Both the position numbers and the translations under genes were made by a program. From Bacteroidales bacterium (GTDB lineage: Bacteria; Bacteroidota; Bacteroidia; Bacteroidales; SM23-62), in contig JADHVS010000244.1 in NCBI GenBank assembly GCA_016783865.1, forward strand, positions 1 through 6,349: a stretch of DNA of 6,349 nt, read 5' to 3'. Positions within the stretch are counted from its first letter, which is position 1. Each line of letters begins with the position of its first letter. This document shows, in pieces, positions 1 through 5,036 of the stretch. The notes beneath the pieces were generated by a model that saw only the letters and a program-made list of their open reading frames with translations, had not been told where the DNA came from and did no database searches.

Positions 1-528
1 TGCCGCTTTCTTCATTCCTTCACTCATCATATCCATACCCAGGAGGAACAGTCCGAGTCCGCCCAGCAGACCGATTACAAGCATGAAGAACCAGTTGGAT
101 TTTTTCGCCTCAAAGGTAAATACCTGGAAATCATTATCAATAGAAGATTCAATCCTGGCAGCCATCTCATAAGTGCCTGGTTTACTACCAAGTTGTACTT
201 CGGTAATGGCAATTCCATCTGAATCAGACACAGACTCTTCGTATAAAACCTTAAAACCTTCAGATTTCTTTGGCTGGTAGAGAATCTTAAAATAAACTGT
301 CTGGCCGGAAACGGGACGGGACAATGAGTCAAGAACCTGCACCCTTACAGGATTATCAAGCATCTCATCGACCACATCATTCTGGTGGTCACCGGAATTG
401 ACCGGTTTTACAAGTTGAAATGATTCAGAGATCCGGATCGAATCCACCCTCTGGCTTGCCCCGTGAATGTATGCAGCAGGCAATCCCAGCAGGAATACGA
501 ATAAGATGAAGGTAATTCTGTTCTTCAT
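1..528 (-). CDS. Na+/phosphate cotransporter family protein with N-terminal Ig-like domain (partial, N-terminal 176 residues)
   Basis: The reading frame is open from the ATG at 526-528 to the window edge, so the C-terminal part is missing. Residues 1-24 are a signal peptide or first membrane anchor (MKNRITFILFVFLLGLPAAY, then IHGA). Residues about 50-140 look like an extracytoplasmic Ig-like beta domain, with a PVRVQVLDSLSRPVSGQTVY strand pair and a later SDSDGIA...GTYEM segment of the kind seen in bacterial Ig-like/invasin repeats. A hydrophobic segment starts at W146 and runs into LGGLGLFLLGMDMMSEGMKK, which closely resembles the first helix of the Na/Pi-cotransporter family (Na_Pi_cotrans), with its usual LFLxGMxxMSxGLKK pattern. 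By family knowledge the full protein would import phosphate with Na+ at the inner membrane, often with a C-terminal PhoU-like domain. That domain is not visible here. The family call is fairly firm from the motif; the substrate is inferred. Confidence 0.8.
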   Translation of the reverse strand, partial: MKNRITFILFVFLLGLPAAYIHGASQRVDSIRISESFQLVKPVNSGDHQNDVVDEMLDNPVRVQVLDSLSRPVSGQTVYFKILYQPKKSEGFKVLYEESVSDSDGIAITEVQLGSKPGTYEMAARIESSIDNDFQVFTFEAKKSNWFFMLVIGLLGGLGLFLLGMDMMSEGMKKAA

Positions 529-608
529 TCTATTGCTCTTATTAAGAATATAACTTCATTAGGCTTATATTAGCGTTACTGTTAATCAGACCGAATAACT
601 TATGGCAA

Positions 609-639
609 CAAAAGGTATGAATAAACCCTGTGCCTTCAA
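609..639 (-). promoter_or_regulatory. Candidate Bacteroidota promoter for the Na/Pi cotransporter gene
   Basis: On the minus strand a TTG (639-637) is followed after 19 bases by TACCTTTT (617-610) and then G, close to the Bacteroidota consensus TTG-N19/21-TAnnTTTG with one mismatch. It lies just after the end of the caspase gene and gives a leader of about 75 bases before the ATG at 528. The rest of the 529-649 gap holds no gene and no clear terminator hairpin. The call rests on pattern match only. Confidence 0.35.
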
Positions 640-649
640 AATTTCACAT

Positions 650-829
650 TTACTGCCGTCTGATAAATATAAAATCCCCGCCTTCGTCACCCACATTCTG
701 AATGGTTCCAAACTGAGGCACATTTGGACTGTTATTCATGACCGCGGTCTTAAAGCTGCTGAACAGGGTTTCCGAAGAAAGATAATCTTCTTCATTTTCA
801 TCGAGCCGCTTCAAAAGGTATTGAATAAA
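650..829 (-). pseudogene. Severed C-terminal remnant of the caspase domain
   Basis: Read on the minus strand from 829, this encodes 59 residues: FIQYLLKRLDENEEDYLSSE, a helix (TLFSSFKTAV), then NNSPNVPQFGTIQNVGDEGG and DFIFIRRQ, with a TAA stop at 652-650. The pattern of proline/glutamine-rich turn followed by GGDFxFIRR is the usual end of bacterial caspase-like domains. The piece has no start codon in a sensible position and is in frame with the rest of the gene only when the inserted element and one target repeat are removed. Confidence 0.85.
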
Positions 830-837
830 TATACTTT
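830..837 (+). repeat. 8-bp target site duplication, left copy
   Basis: TATACTTT directly flanks the left inverted repeat and is identical to 1047-1054. On the minus strand it reads AAAGTATA, supplying part of the codons for E-S-I in the restored caspase frame. Confidence 0.92.
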
Positions 838-853
838 AATGGGGTATCCGATC
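838..853 (+). repeat. Left terminal inverted repeat of the MITE
   Basis: AATGGGGTATCCGATC is the exact reverse complement of 1031-1046. It abuts the left target duplication directly. The next bases, TTCTCCCG, match the other end at the T and the CCCG only. Confidence 0.93.
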
Positions 854-992
854 TTCTCCCGTAAACTATTAGGTTGATTTGCAAATAATTAATGTATTGT
901 CATCCGTTATGAATTCATATAAATACTTCAATTTTACAGATTTCAAGGCAATTGATTTGTTTCTAACATCTAAAATCATATGCAAATTCTTT

Positions 993-1634
993 TTAAGCCC
1001 TATTATTCAGTTTGTTAACATGCGGGTAATGATCGGATACCCCATTTATACTTTCATCGGGTACTTCCTGCAATATGCCGCTTGTCATGGCCTTCCGGCT
1101 GGGCAATTCATAAAGTTTCTGAATCCCTTTGGATGGTTCCGGGAATGCTGCCCTCGTTTTAAATATGGCTCCACTGAAACAGGCATCGGCAATCAGAAAA
1201 GTATGTCGCGACTGGATACTTCCGATAAAATCTCTCAGGGTGCTGTTCCTGAACCAGTTCACAGTATTCTGCATGGTCGCATCGGCAGGCATCCAGTATC
1301 CTACATTTCCCTTCTCATCCCAGTAACCATGCCCGGCATAAAATATAAGCAGGTTATCATTCTTGGAAAGAGTTCCTCCCAACCTGTCTAAAGCCACAAT
1401 AATTTCATTGCGCGTCGGATTCTTTAATAACGTAATATTCTCTTTATCAAAAGTATATTTGGTGTGAAGCATCCAGTACAGGTTCTCCATATCGTTAACA
1501 GGATTGTCAAGATCACTTAATCCTTCATCGGCATAATCATTGATTCCAATCAGCAGGGCATAATATTTCCCTGTTTGTACCGCAATAACTGCCTGATCTG
1601 CTGTACTGCTGATGCCTGATGTACAATGAACCAA
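993..1634 (-). CDS. Caspase-like (peptidase C14) domain fragment, C-terminally truncated by the MITE
   Basis: The frame begins at a possible TTG start at 1634, 24 bases after the TAG. No ATG or good ribosome site is nearby, so independent translation is uncertain. Fragment residues 23-155 form the p20-like core: KYYALLIGINDYADEG, then LLIFYAGHGYWDEKG with the catalytic His at 102, and FLIADACFSGAIF with the catalytic Cys at 152. The SRKAMTSG motif and EVPDESI follow. The last 17 residues (NGVSDHYPHVNKLNNRA) are encoded by the inserted element rather than the gene, and the frame stops at 993-995 inside it. About 59 native residues are lost, including the final strand of the fold. Family membership is firm; activity of this fragment is doubtful. 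Confidence 0.78.
   Translation of the reverse strand: MVHCTSGISSTADQAVIAVQTGKYYALLIGINDYADEGLSDLDNPVNDMENLYWMLHTKYTFDKENITLLKNPTRNEIIVALDRLGGTLSKNDNLLIFYAGHGYWDEKGNVGYWMPADATMQNTVNWFRNSTLRDFIGSIQSRHTFLIADACFSGAIFKTRAAFPEPSKGIQKLYELPSRKAMTSGILQEVPDESINGVSDHYPHVNKLNNRA
1031..1046 (-). repeat. Right terminal inverted repeat of the MITE
   Basis: GATCGGATACCCCATT is the exact complement of the left end. In the caspase reading direction it is translated as the start of the foreign NGVSDHY tail. Confidence 0.93.
1047..1054 (+). repeat. 8-bp target site duplication, right copy
   Basis: TATACTTT is identical to 830-837. The bases beyond differ on both sides (A against T before, A against C after), so the duplication is exactly 8 bp. 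Confidence 0.92.
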
Positions 1635-1658
1635 TAAACTCCTGGTAGTCCTTTTACC

Positions 1659-2933
1659 CTAGTTGTTAATCGCTGCCAATTCCAGCCTGTTTTCCCCCTT
1701 GATCAGATTTTGGTTGATCTGGAAAATGCCAGTCTCAGAAAAAGAAACAGGCTTCCTGTTCAGAAGAAGGGCATTTATTCCTGCCGGATCCTGTACTCTT
1801 CCTACAATGAAAATTTCCCCCTGGTTATGCTCGACACTATTGTTTTTAAACTCCGGAGAAAAAATTTCTATTTGAGGATATTCTCCGGTGGCCTGATCTG
1901 TTCGCTGAACCTCATCCGGCTGCCCTGGCATACCTGTACCGCCCCCCTCCCATTGAGCCATTTCAAAGCCGGACAAAGCCCATTTATTCATATTTTCAGA
2001 AAGAAGGCAGGATGATATGAAATCAGGCTGGAGGGGATTTATCCGGACCGATAATACTATCTGGGCTTGTTTTTCAGATTGATACAGGACTTTTTCCTCA
2101 TTAACATCCCAGAGCATGATAAGCTTGTCATGCCCTCCGCTTACCAGGTACTTGCCATCCGGTGTGAAATCGATGGTCTGAACCCATTTTTTGTGACCTT
2201 TCAGTGTTTTAATATTGACCAGGTCAGGAACAGTCCATATCTTGATTAACTTGTCGTCCCCGCAACTGGCCATTAATTTACCATCCGGGCTGAATTTGAC
2301 GTCACGGATCCATCCGTTATGCGCCTGCGTAAATCCTTTTATGCTGCCACTGGATACATTCCACAGAATTAATTTCTTATCTGCACTTCCCGATGCGAGC
2401 AGCCTGCCATCAGGACTGAATTGCACCGCATTGACATCTTTATTATGCTCTTTTAACTCGTAGATCATTGAATGATTTCCGATGTCCCATATCCTTATCA
2501 TATGGTCACTGCTTCCCGAGGCAAGCAATTTCCTGTCGGGTGAAACGTCAATAGATTTAACCGGCCCCTGGTGGCCGCTGAAAGTGGCCGTCATTTCAAG
2601 TGTTTTGGTATCCCACCTGGTGATCACCTGGTCTTCACCGCCGGAGAGCAGGAGATCACCCTCCTCAGAATAGAAGACATCATTCTGTCTTTTTTTCAAT
2701 CCGACCAGCGTCCGGAAAATGATACCGGATTCAGCATTCCAGATGATGATATTATTATCCGAACCGGTAGTGGCCACGAAATTGCCCTCTTCAGAATAGC
2801 CGGCAAAAAATACCTGGTGATCTGTTTCATGAAAGGTCTGCTTCACATTAAAGAAGTATTGCGCCTTCAACGGGAAAGTAAACCCAGCACAGAGGAGAAA
2901 AAGAATAAGCAGTAAAAATATTTTCGGTTTCAT
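1659..2933 (-). CDS. WD40 beta-propeller plus Ig-like N-terminal portion of the split caspase protein (424 residues)
   Basis: This intact reading frame begins with a signal peptide, MKPKIFLLLILFLLCAGFTF, and probably cleaves after LKA at residue 24. Seven WD40 blades follow, with the terminal Trp of each at residues 65, 107, 149, 191, 233, 275 and 318, a near-perfect 42-residue period. Blades 3-6 carry the classic FSPDGKLLASGSxD...IRIWD pattern; blades 1, 2 and 7 are degenerate. Residues 323-350 are a Gly/Pro/Gln-rich linker, and residues 354-424 are an Ig-like domain ending KGENRLELAAINN, of the type that precedes caspase domains in Bacteroidota. The ATG at 2933 overlaps the stop of the beta-barrel gene, so translation is probably coupled. 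The terminating TAG follows INN exactly where homologous domains continue, and the frame stays open past it. It could act alone as a secreted binding protein, but it reads better as the truncated front of a larger enzyme. Confidence 0.85.
   Translation of the reverse strand: MKPKIFLLLILFLLCAGFTFPLKAQYFFNVKQTFHETDHQVFFAGYSEEGNFVATTGSDNNIIIWNAESGIIFRTLVGLKKRQNDVFYSEEGDLLLSGGEDQVITRWDTKTLEMTATFSGHQGPVKSIDVSPDRKLLASGSSDHMIRIWDIGNHSMIYELKEHNKDVNAVQFSPDGRLLASGSADKKLILWNVSSGSIKGFTQAHNGWIRDVKFSPDGKLMASCGDDKLIKIWTVPDLVNIKTLKGHKKWVQTIDFTPDGKYLVSGGHDKLIMLWDVNEEKVLYQSEKQAQIVLSVRINPLQPDFISSCLLSENMNKWALSGFEMAQWEGGGTGMPGQPDEVQRTDQATGEYPQIEIFSPEFKNNSVEHNQGEIFIVGRVQDPAGINALLLNRKPVSFSETGIFQINQNLIKGENRLELAAINN
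2930..2933 (-). other. ATGA stop/start overlap coupling the beta-barrel and WD40-caspase genes
   Basis: On the minus strand, ATGA contains the WD40-caspase start (2933-2931) and the beta-barrel TGA stop (2932-2930). Upstream of it there is only a weak AAAGAAC and no good ribosome site, which suits re-initiation by ribosomes finishing the upstream gene. Confidence 0.75.
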
Positions 2934-3697
2934 AGTTCTTTAGATTTCCAGAAACTGGACCTGATCCCTGCCTGCAGGCTGATCATATGCAGATTTTCTT
3001 CCTGATCCGGGGTTTTAAACTTACTTTTATCTAAAATAACCAATGAATAACCTGATTGAAGAAAGATTCCCAGCCAATCATTTATGGAATATTCCAGTCC
3101 TAATCCCGGATTCACTCCGAAACCAATGCTTTCTTCGAGCCAGGGTTCATCGGGACCGGAATCATCCGGTTCGAGAAGATCCAGCTCATTTTCAGCCTGC
3201 CACCTGTTGTCGGTAAAATCCGCCCTGGTGATATGGAGGCCAAGTCCTGCAAAAACATAAGGTTTTATTTTTTTATCTGTTATCAGATAATACCTGGCTC
3301 CCAACCCGATGTTCACATTGGATAAGGTCAATTCATCCTGTCCACCCCGTATTAGTTCACCTGTAGTATCGCAAATTTCCCACCCGTGGTAATTATACTC
3401 TTCATAAATGATATATTCCCATTTTGAAACAGAGCAGTATCCCGCTTCAGCCGATATGGAAATATGCCTGTTAATGTTATACTGGAAACTGATATTTCCT
3501 GAAAGGCCCGGCCGGTAATTCGGCATCTGGCAGGGCTCAAACTCGTCATCCTCTGTGGCCCATTCCGGAACATATTTTTTCGGACCAATCGTTTTAAACG
3601 TTCCTGCCGAAATATTCAGACTAACTTTCTGTTCAAACTGTGCGAAAGCAAAGGAAGGAATAAGCAACATGAATGCTAAAGCCGCATTTCTTTTCAT
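2930..3697 (-). CDS. Outer-membrane beta-barrel protein (porin/OmpX-like fold)
   Basis: I place the start at the ATG at 3697, giving 255 residues, because it begins a clean signal peptide, MKRNAALAFMLLIPSFAFAQ, cleaved after residue 19. The in-frame ATG 12 codons earlier would add a non-signal extension. The mature protein is a run of alternating amphipathic strands, such as KVSLNISAGTF, LSGNISFQYNINRHISISAE, NIGLGARYYL, KPYVFAGLGLHI, VNPGLGLEYSIN and LHMISLQAGIRSSF. Acidic loops lie between them, notably EPDDSGPDEPWLEE. This is the pattern of small outer-membrane barrels of the OMP_b-brl type. It has no recognisable substrate signature. Its TGA stop overlaps the ATG of the WD40-caspase gene as ATGA, so the two were probably made in a fixed ratio. 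A role in displaying or exporting the caspase protein is only inferred from that coupling. Confidence 0.8.
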   Translation of the reverse strand: MKRNAALAFMLLIPSFAFAQFEQKVSLNISAGTFKTIGPKKYVPEWATEDDEFEPCQMPNYRPGLSGNISFQYNINRHISISAEAGYCSVSKWEYIIYEEYNYHGWEICDTTGELIRGGQDELTLSNVNIGLGARYYLITDKKIKPYVFAGLGLHITRADFTDNRWQAENELDLLEPDDSGPDEPWLEESIGFGVNPGLGLEYSINDWLGIFLQSGYSLVILDKSKFKTPDQEENLHMISLQAGIRSSFWKSKEL

Positions 3698-3742
3698 GAT
3701 GGTATGATTAATTTTTGAAAAAAAGTAAAGCAAAAAAGCGAT

Positions 3743-3773
3743 GTAAGTTACTTAATATCATAACGCTGATCAA
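3743..3773 (-). promoter_or_regulatory. Weak candidate promoter for the beta-barrel/caspase operon
   Basis: On the minus strand TTG (3773-3771) is followed after 20 bases by TAACTTAC (3750-3743). This matches four of the six fixed positions of the Bacteroidota -7 box TAnnTTTG. It would give a leader of about 40-45 bases. The match is poor, and the operon could instead be read through from the genes upstream. Confidence 0.25.
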
Positions 3774-3779
3774 CTATTT

Positions 3780-3810
3780 TTCAGGGGAATGAATATCTGT
3801 TTCACCTGAA
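3780..3810 (-). terminator. Hairpin directly after the glycine-zipper gene, possible terminator
   Basis: TTCAGG (3780-3785) pairs with CCTGAA (3805-3810), and inside this TGAA (3790-3793) pairs with TTCA (3801-3804), with a 4-base bulge and a 7-base loop. It begins at the base after the TGA stop of the 96-residue gene. On the transcribed strand it is followed by AAAAATAG rather than a U-run, so it is not a standard intrinsic terminator. It could be a 3'-end stabiliser or processing site. Confidence 0.35.
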
Positions 3811-4101
3811 TCACCCTTTTCCCAGGAAACAGGTAAAAAGCAATGCTCCAACAGCCAGCCCAATGATGCCAATGAGGAGGATTGAGATAATCTTTCGCCT
3901 CCCGGCCGGCAGCATATCATTGCCTGATTTATTATACCTGGATTCAAGTATAACCCCTATAACCAGACCAATAGATAAACCTATTGCCGGACCAATGGCA
4001 ATATTATCAAGCATGATACCAATGGGTATACCAATAGGCAAGCCAATGGCAATGCCAATACCAAAATATTTATCCTTATTTTTCTTTACTTTTTCTTCCA
4101 T
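3811..4101 (-). CDS. Small glycine-zipper membrane protein of unknown function
   Basis: This encodes 96 residues. A charged cytosolic-type start (MEEKVKKNKDK) is followed by a long hydrophobic stretch, residues 14-52, built from four-residue steps: GIGIAIGLPIGIPIGIML, then DN, then IAIGPAIGLSIGLVIGVI. The regular spacing of Gly every four residues is a glycine zipper, which lets membrane helices pack tightly. The DN pair probably marks the turn between two helices. A short polar loop (SRYNKSGNDMLPAGRRK) leads to a third membrane helix at residues 70-91. The repeats show in the DNA as degenerate 12-base units around 4019-4066. The ATG lies inside the end of the upstream gene (26-base overlap), so the two are probably co-translated. 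I do not recognise a named family, and a membrane partner role is only a guess. Confidence 0.75.
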   Translation of the reverse strand: MEEKVKKNKDKYFGIGIAIGLPIGIPIGIMLDNIAIGPAIGLSIGLVIGVILESRYNKSGNDMLPAGRRKIISILLIGIIGLAVGALLFTCFLGKG

Positions 4102-4543
4102 ATTGTATTACTGAAATTAACTTGGGTTCAATATCAAATGGAGTGCCGGAATCAACGACCTCCTCCGAAGTAATATTTACAAGGTCCCTGATCTTTTCAG
4201 CAGCAGCCTGGTCCTTACAAAAACCCAGAACACATATCTGAAATCCGGGATTCAATCCCTCAATAGAATCAGATTTTAAAATCTTTGGGAAATCTACGGA
4301 ATATTCAAACGGAAAGGTTCTCAAATTAAATCGATCAATTGTATTCTCAGCATCCTCAACTGTTTTACCACCCCCAGGTATTATTATGTATCCCTGTTGC
4401 TTTTCCAGCGCAATTTCATCTCCGGAATGCTCGTAGGTTGAACCAGGTTTTCCGGATTGATTAAATGATATCCCGGAAAAAAATAAGCCCAGGTAAATTA
4501 CACAGAGCAAGGAATAATTAAAATATACTGTAAATTTGCTCAT
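4076..4543 (-). CDS. Secreted or membrane-anchored protein with SPOR-like repeats, function unknown
   Basis: This encodes 155 residues. Residues 11-27 are a hydrophobic signal or anchor (SLLCVIYLGLFFSGISF) with no clear lipobox. The rest is a soluble alpha/beta domain with two similar halves. Residues 51-72 (GYIIIPGGGKTVEDAENTID then RF) and residues 100-122 (GFQICVLGFCKDQAAAEKIR then DLV) both show a strand, a Gly turn, and a helix containing AE. That is the layout of the SPOR peptidoglycan-binding fold, and the segment GLNPGFQICVLGF is typical of the family. Binding to the cell wall is inferred from this resemblance and was not demonstrated. The gene overlaps the glycine-zipper gene by 26 bases and is read divergently from the cupin gene. 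The ATG at 4543 is the first in frame and begins the hydrophobic segment. Confidence 0.65.
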   Translation of the reverse strand: MSKFTVYFNYSLLCVIYLGLFFSGISFNQSGKPGSTYEHSGDEIALEKQQGYIIIPGGGKTVEDAENTIDRFNLRTFPFEYSVDFPKILKSDSIEGLNPGFQICVLGFCKDQAAAEKIRDLVNITSEEVVDSGTPFDIEPKLISVIQYGRKSKEK

Positions 4544-4596
4544 CGGAAAACAGATCTAAAGTTGCATTTTACAAACAATAATTAAATTACAGCATT

Positions 4597-4613
4597 TTAG
4601 GTTTAAAGCCTAA
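4597..4613. promoter_or_regulatory. Short palindrome in the divergent intergenic region, possible operator
   Basis: TTAGG and CCTAA flank a 7-base TTTAAAG centre, giving a near-symmetric 17-base site midway between the divergent starts at 4543 and 4676. It could bind a dimeric regulator controlling both directions, but no regulator gene is in view. The remaining 4544-4675 sequence is AT-rich and shows no RNA gene. Confidence 0.3.
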
Positions 4614-4650
4614 TTTGACGAAGAGGTGCGAGTTACCAGGAATCTAATAT

Positions 4651-4658
4651 CAAAGATA
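4651..4658 (-). promoter_or_regulatory. Candidate -7 element for the SPOR-like/glycine-zipper pair
   Basis: On the minus strand TATCTTTG is a perfect TAnnTTTG match and is the same octamer as the -7 box of the GH2 gene on the other strand. It sits about 107 bases before the ATG at 4543. No TTG is found 19-21 bases further upstream, and the site lies close to the start of the cupin gene. A real promoter is plausible but not secure. Confidence 0.35.
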
Positions 4659-4675
4659 ATTTAAAGTTTAAAATT

Positions 4676-5023
4676 ATGAAGATAATCTCACTTGATCAGG
4701 TTGAAAAGAAGGAGGTCCATATGGAAGGAGCAAAAGGAGCCTGGAAGCAGGTCCCGCTCTCCCGCGATGACGGTGCACCCGTATATTCTTACCGTGTTTT
4801 TACTGTTGAACCTGGCGGATTCACGCCCTACCACCAGCATCCCTATGAACACATGAACTATATCATTGAAGGGGAAGGGGCGCTCGTAAATGATGCCGGA
4901 GAGGAAACTCCTTTAAAGGCTGGCGATTTCGCCCTGGTAAATCCGGATGAAAAGCACCAGTACAGAAACAAAGGGGATAAGCCTTTTAAAATGATCTGCG
5001 GAGTTCCGAAAGCCTTTGAATAA
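4676..5023 (+). CDS. Small single-domain cupin protein (metal-binding)
   Basis: This encodes 115 residues, the usual size for a single cupin_2 barrel. Motif 1 is GGFTPYHQHPYEHMNYIIEG, with likely metal ligands H53, H55 and the E58/H59 pair. Motif 2 is GDFALVNPDEKHQYRN, with the ligand H94. The N-terminal EGAKGAWKQVPLSRDDGAPV resembles a widespread group of small bacterial cupins, for which the substrate is generally unknown; some are sugar-binding or isomerase-like and others are dioxygenase-like. No signal peptide, so it should be cytoplasmic. The ATG at 4676 has no Shine-Dalgarno sequence, as is usual in Bacteroidota. An internal ATG at codon 16 is preceded by a perfect one. The family call is firm, the reaction unknown. 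Confidence 0.9.
   Translation: MKIISLDQVEKKEVHMEGAKGAWKQVPLSRDDGAPVYSYRVFTVEPGGFTPYHQHPYEHMNYIIEGEGALVNDAGEETPLKAGDFALVNPDEKHQYRNKGDKPFKMICGVPKAFE
4709..4716 (+). promoter_or_regulatory. Perfect Shine-Dalgarno sequence before an internal ATG of the cupin gene
   Basis: AAGGAGGT ends 4 bases before the ATG at 4721 (Met16). It is the full complement of the usual 16S rRNA tail. Initiation here would give a 100-residue cupin with both metal motifs intact. It may be chance, since the bases encode the KKEV part of the longer protein. Confidence 0.3.
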
Positions 5024-5036
5024 TCAGAAATCTTCG

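Larger units (their letters stand above)
838..1046. mobile_element. 209-bp MITE-like non-autonomous transposon inside the caspase gene
   Basis: The ends are perfect 16-bp inverted repeats, AATGGGGTATCCGATC at 838-853 and its complement at 1031-1046. The similarity continues imperfectly to a shared CCCG at 21-24 bases from each end. A perfect 8-bp direct repeat, TATACTTT, flanks the element at 830-837 and 1047-1054. By hand count the element is about 31% G+C, lower than the surrounding gene. It has no transposase and only tiny chance reading frames, so it would have to be moved by a transposase from elsewhere. Several IS families make 8-bp duplications (for example IS66, IS256, ISL3, IS6, IS1595), and these termini do not let me choose one. 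Exact restoration of the host frame when it is removed makes the insertion interpretation very strong. Confidence 0.93.
650..2933 (-). pseudogene. Secreted WD40 / Ig-like / caspase (C14) protein, disrupted by an in-frame TAG and a MITE insertion
   Basis: This is one ancestral gene now seen in three pieces. Residues 1-424 (signal peptide, seven WD40 blades, Ig-like domain) end at a TAG at 1661-1659. The same frame continues without shift into a caspase-like domain, which is then interrupted at 1046 by a 209-bp element. Deleting 838-1046 plus one 8-bp duplication gives 2067 bases, or 688 residues and a stop at 652-650, with a continuous ...EVPDESIFIQYLLKRLDEN... sequence and the usual C14 ending GGDFIFIRRQ. 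The catalytic pair is still encoded: His in FYAGHGY (codon 1331-1329) and Cys in IADACFSG (codon 1181-1179). By family knowledge C14 peptidases cleave after specific residues; the WD40 propeller would bind a partner and the signal peptide places it outside the cytoplasm. It is translationally coupled to the upstream beta-barrel gene by ATGA. The breaks make full-length function unlikely, although the two halves could still be translated separately. Confidence 0.88.

Noticed and set aside
75..332. Minus-strand open frame of 85 codons near the left edge
   Set aside because: It is out of frame with the Na/Pi cotransporter gene on the same strand, which is open from 528 to the edge and has a recognisable motif.
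602..877. Plus-strand open frame of 91 codons
   Set aside because: It lies antisense to the severed caspase C-terminus and runs into the left end of the MITE; its protein resembles nothing, while the minus strand gives a conserved caspase end.
838..1046. The insert as an intron or intein
   Set aside because: It is only 209 bp, contains an in-frame stop, has no splicing-type sequences that I can see, and has transposon-type inverted ends with a target duplication.
879..1391. Plus-strand open frame of 170 codons
   Set aside because: It begins inside the MITE and then runs antisense to the caspase catalytic core. It is not a transposase, so it is a shadow.
1659..1661. TAG recoded as an amino acid
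   Set aside because: No tRNA or stop-recoding signal was seen, and the gene is also broken by the MITE, so simple nonsense mutation is the easier explanation.
2100..2860. 126-base periodicity as a DNA repeat array
   Set aside because: It reflects the WD40 blades at protein level and the nucleotide units are too diverged to be a separate repeat element.
2067..2915. Several plus-strand open frames opposite the WD40 gene
   Set aside because: They are complements of the repetitive WD40 coding sequence; the minus strand shows the regular 42-residue blade pattern.
3698..3733. Upstream ATG at 3733 as the start of the beta-barrel gene
   Set aside because: It would put 12 polar and mixed residues before a clean signal peptide; the ATG at 3697 is a better start.
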